Source: JACKLD01 sp049297695 (GTDB lineage: Bacteria > Pseudomonadota > Alphaproteobacteria > UBA2136 > UBA6156). From it: a stretch of 12,675 nucleotides of DNA. The notes below the pieces were generated by a model. The model had not been told where the DNA came from. It saw nothing but the letters and a program-made list of their open reading frames with translations, and searched no databases. Both the position numbers and the translations under genes were made by a program. Each line of letters begins with the position of its first letter. The first letter of the stretch is position 1. Location: the NCBI GenBank assembly GCA_049297695.1, contig JBAQUT010000058.1, forward strand, positions 1 to 12,675, written 5' to 3'. Shown here piece after piece: positions 10,767 to 12,675 of the stretch.

Positions 10767-12268
10767 CTATTGCAGATGGTGAGTGTGCGTTCCGAGGAGG
10801 AACGATGGGTATCAATCGTGATTCCCTCGGTTTCCAAAGCTGGGCGGAGGCGCTTCAGCTCCTGACTTAGCCTGTGCGCCGTTTGGGGCCAGTGGTGCTG
10901 CCATCCCGCTGGTTTCTCCCCCAGATTGGATAACTGCTCCAACAAGCCAGTGGCTGTGCCTGACCATGTGCCGCGGGTTCTCATGAATTGTATCAACTTG
11001 GAGGCCACAAGGCTGGCATCTAGACTTTTACGATTCATCCCCTTCAGGTTGATGTTATAGGCTTCCAAAAATGATCCAGCGGGCCAGTTGTTCAGCCTTT
11101 CTAAAGCAAGGCCAACCTGAGCATAGGAAATCATGCGGGGCATGGCATGTTCCTCCGCCTGAATGGACGGCAACAGTCCGATGACTTGCCTTACCTTTCC
11201 CACTAAACCCCCAAAAATGGCGGGGTGGCAGCGTTGAAACATCTTTTCAAACGCCGTGTCGTCTTTACGCTGCTTGCGATCAATGGGGGAAAGCTGGATA
11301 ACCAGTGAACGGTCGATCAAATCGCCCCGCGTCAAAAAGTCTGGGATTCCATTCATGATCACAACGCAGTGCCCTTTGATGATGGTTTCATCCTGATCCG
11401 AGTAAAGCGTCCGATTGCTATAAGCCCCACCTGTAATCAGTTTACACAAGGCATCCGACATATCCTTTCCAAAACCGCTGACATTATCGAAGGCTAGTAC
11501 ACGGCTTCGGGCGGCACTGATAAACAAATCCCTCTCTGAAGTCGGCAAGCTTTTCAAGGGGGCGTCATGGGGATCTAGGATGTTCTTTAAAAGCTTGGTT
11601 GTGGTGCTTTTGGCGCTTCCCTGCTCCCCATTCAAAACCAACAAGGGCACATGCATTTGGGGTATCAGGGCTGTGACAAGCCACGCCTCCACCAACATTC
11701 TCGCCTCAGGATCGTTGAGATTACAAAGTTCCCATATAGCTTCAAAATCCCCATCTTCCTTGGGGCATGGGAGTGGTTGCATCCCCGCAAATCTTTGAAA
11801 GGTAGGTGTGGTGGAGGGTTTTACCGCATATCCGTCTTGCGTAATCTCCAGTATCTGCCAACTCTTGTTGCAGAGATCAATTAACACACACTCCCTTGTG
11901 CCACCCAACCGAACAGATATGTTGGTAACGTTGTGTTCGCTATGGGCACGCCCCGACAATGCCGCCAAGAGTTCGCTCATGACATTGGGGGAAATACCCT
12001 TTTGAACAGCCTGAAAATACATTGCCGCCAGTCGTTGCTTGAAGGTGTTGCCGTGCAACCGATGCACTTCAAAGTGACCGCCCTGAGAAAAAAAGGCATA
12101 AATCTCTCCCCCAGAATCCAGAACTAACTTTAATTTAATGTCTGCCAACAGAGAGAGGAGGGCCTTCAGGTGTCCACGCCCCATATCTTCGGGGTGAATC
12201 TCTGGAGGGGGTGGTAAATACGGTTTGGCATCTGCAAAAGCCTTTGCAATTACATTATCTTGTGTCAT
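10736..12268 (-). CDS. P-loop ATPase of phage/plasmid primase-helicase type
   Basis: A 510-residue cytoplasmic replication-type ATPase. Walker A is GEQGSAKST (214-222), Walker B VLAFDN (257-262), a sensor-1 VVIMNGIP (302-309), and an arginine-finger-like DLIDRS (316-321), the layout of the C-terminal helicase domain of phage-type primases. A C-terminal segment (HRLSQELKRLRPALETEGIT and after) looks like a DNA-binding winged helix. No catalytic primase domain is seen in the N-terminal 190 residues; the Toprim partner is the next gene upstream. The start at 12268 is chosen over the in-frame ATG at 12346 because AAAGGA lies 9 nt before it, but the frame is open without interruption back to 12346. 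Product probably helps replicate an integrated or extrachromosomal element. Confidence 0.88.
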   Translation of the reverse strand: MTQDNVIAKAFADAKPYLPPPPEIHPEDMGRGHLKALLSLLADIKLKLVLDSGGEIYAFFSQGGHFEVHRLHGNTFKQRLAAMYFQAVQKGISPNVMSELLAALSGRAHSEHNVTNISVRLGGTRECVLIDLCNKSWQILEITQDGYAVKPSTTPTFQRFAGMQPLPCPKEDGDFEAIWELCNLNDPEARMLVEAWLVTALIPQMHVPLLVLNGEQGSAKSTTTKLLKNILDPHDAPLKSLPTSERDLFISAARSRVLAFDNVSGFGKDMSDALCKLITGGAYSNRTLYSDQDETIIKGHCVVIMNGIPDFLTRGDLIDRSLVIQLSPIDRKQRKDDTAFEKMFQRCHPAIFGGLVGKVRQVIGLLPSIQAEEHAMPRMISYAQVGLALERLNNWPAGSFLEAYNINLKGMNRKSLDASLVASKLIQFMRTRGTWSGTATGLLEQLSNLGEKPAGWQHHWPQTAHRLSQELKRLRPALETEGITIDTHRSSSERTLTICNSVIGVTSDII

Positions 12269-12296
12269 TTTAAGGTGTCCTTTGTGTAATTGAGGA

Positions 12297-12396
12297 TTAT
12301 TCTGTATCCAGCGTTGAGGCGCTGGATTTTTTTGCGTTGTGAGCATCTAACCAATCAATGTCGCCATTTGCGAGAGGTAAGTAATCGGCGGGAAAA
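12297..12396 (-). other. Shifted frame carrying the expected Toprim C-terminus
   Basis: From the T4C3 run (minus-strand reading of 12390-12396) the alternative frame reads FPADYLPLANGDIDWLDAHN then AKKSSASTLDTE and stops at TAA (12297-12299). The GDIDWLDA segment matches the DW(N/L)D motif that normally follows the Toprim domain in this family. The gap from this stop to the ATPase ATG would be 28 nt with the Shine-Dalgarno inside, a normal operon junction. The annotated frame instead ends in TYLSQMATLIG. Confidence 0.6.
12306..12333 (+). terminator. Hairpin with T7 tract at the Toprim/ATPase junction
   Basis: ATCCAGCG (12306-12313), loop TTGAGG, CGCTGGAT (12320-12327) and seven T (12327-12333). 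On the + strand this is a textbook intrinsic terminator shape, though it lies antisense to the genes. On the minus strand it reads as A7 followed by a hairpin, which resembles a slippage signal. Confidence 0.5.
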
Positions 12397-12675
12397 CACT
12401 CCACACCCTTACGCCATAATGATGGATTCGCATTGCCAATGCCTCAGCAGATCGCTGACCTGTGCCACTCACATCATGATCGTGGGCAATGTATAGATAT
12501 TTTACTGAATTAGGTATTTCCAGTGTTTTCATTCCATGGGCGCTCACCGTAGCCCATGTAGGGATTTTGGTAGCAAGTTGAACGGCAAGGGCTGTTTCAA
12601 TTCCTTCGGCCACAGCCAACATCTCCGAAGGTTCTGCCAAACGAACTGCCGCACCGTTGGTAGTGTTGACAACAG
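12347..12675 (-). CDS. Toprim domain protein, phage-type primase (partial, likely frameshifted)
   Basis: The C-terminal part of a Toprim protein; the N-terminus is beyond the right edge and the frame is open to it. The Toprim motifs are visible: MLAVAEGIETALAVQ with the catalytic Glu, and YLYIAHDHDVSGTGQ with the acidic HDHD cluster, followed by RSAEALAMRIHHYGVRVWSV. Such domains work as the catalytic part of phage and plasmid primases, upstream of a helicase-type ATPase as here. The frame as given ends at TAG (12347-12349), directly before an ATG in the same frame as the ATPase gene. The expected C-terminus is in the -1 frame, so one base is probably missing from the T/C run near 12390-12396, by mutation or sequencing error. 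Confidence 0.8.
   Translation of the reverse strand, partial: VVNTTNGAAVRLAEPSEMLAVAEGIETALAVQLATKIPTWATVSAHGMKTLEIPNSVKYLYIAHDHDVSGTGQRSAEALAMRIHHYGVRVWSVFPPITYLSQMATLIG

Overview
The window looks like a piece of an alphaproteobacterial chromosome. The basis is indirect: a HemF that ends at the short C-terminus I associate with alphaproteobacteria, an alpha-type Toprim/ATPase replication pair, and the overall look of the proteins. No marker here fixes a genus. Base composition changes along the window: core genes (SIMPL, hemF, amt, MCP) are GC-rich, while 514-1212, 2918-3850, 9521-9660 and 10200-10735 are clearly AT-richer, which suggests acquired or fast-evolving DNA.

Layout. 1-509: the end of an rRNA operon (23S 3' end, 5S, strong GNRA-loop terminator) with no distal tRNA. 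514-1212 (-): an orphan gene with a possible ADP-ribosyltransferase-like core. 1314-2878 (+): two consecutive SIMPL/DUF541 genes, the first membrane-anchored and the second exported, separated by a REP-like palindrome. 2918-4447 (+): a 509-residue protein I do not recognise, ending at a bidirectional terminator shared with a convergent cold-shock gene (4496-4720, -), which has a long leader, a recognisable promoter and three copies of GGTATGTT upstream. 4930-5781 (-): hemF, aerobic coproporphyrinogen III oxidase. 5901-6498 (+): a two-gene cassette of toxin-antitoxin form, a ribbon-helix-helix protein plus a Doc-like protein whose Fic catalytic motif is destroyed, behind a perfect palindromic operator. 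6491-9065 (-): an Amt ammonium channel followed by a soluble MCP-type protein with reversed domain order (signalling hairpin first, Cache-like sensor last). 9305-9520 (+): a small coiled-coil protein preceded by a perfect 10-bp inverted repeat.

From about 9521 the window becomes accessory. It holds an AT-rich gap with a possible gene remnant, a HGGxSTG zinc-finger-like small protein typical of phage and mobile DNA, a small secreted protein, a P-loop ATPase of the phage/plasmid replication type, and at the right edge a Toprim protein. The last two form a minus-strand replication module of a prophage or integrative element that continues beyond the window. The Toprim frame is broken near 12390-12396: a single-base indel in a T4C3 run would restore the expected C-terminus and place its stop 28 nt before the ATPase start.

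The observations most worth following are the catalytically dead Doc-like partner, the Amt plus reversed MCP/Cache pair, the operator-like motif shared between 5850-5863 and 9201-9232, and the frame puzzle with an A7 run plus hairpin at the Toprim/ATPase junction. I saw no CRISPR array, insertion sequence, intact integrase or tRNA gene.
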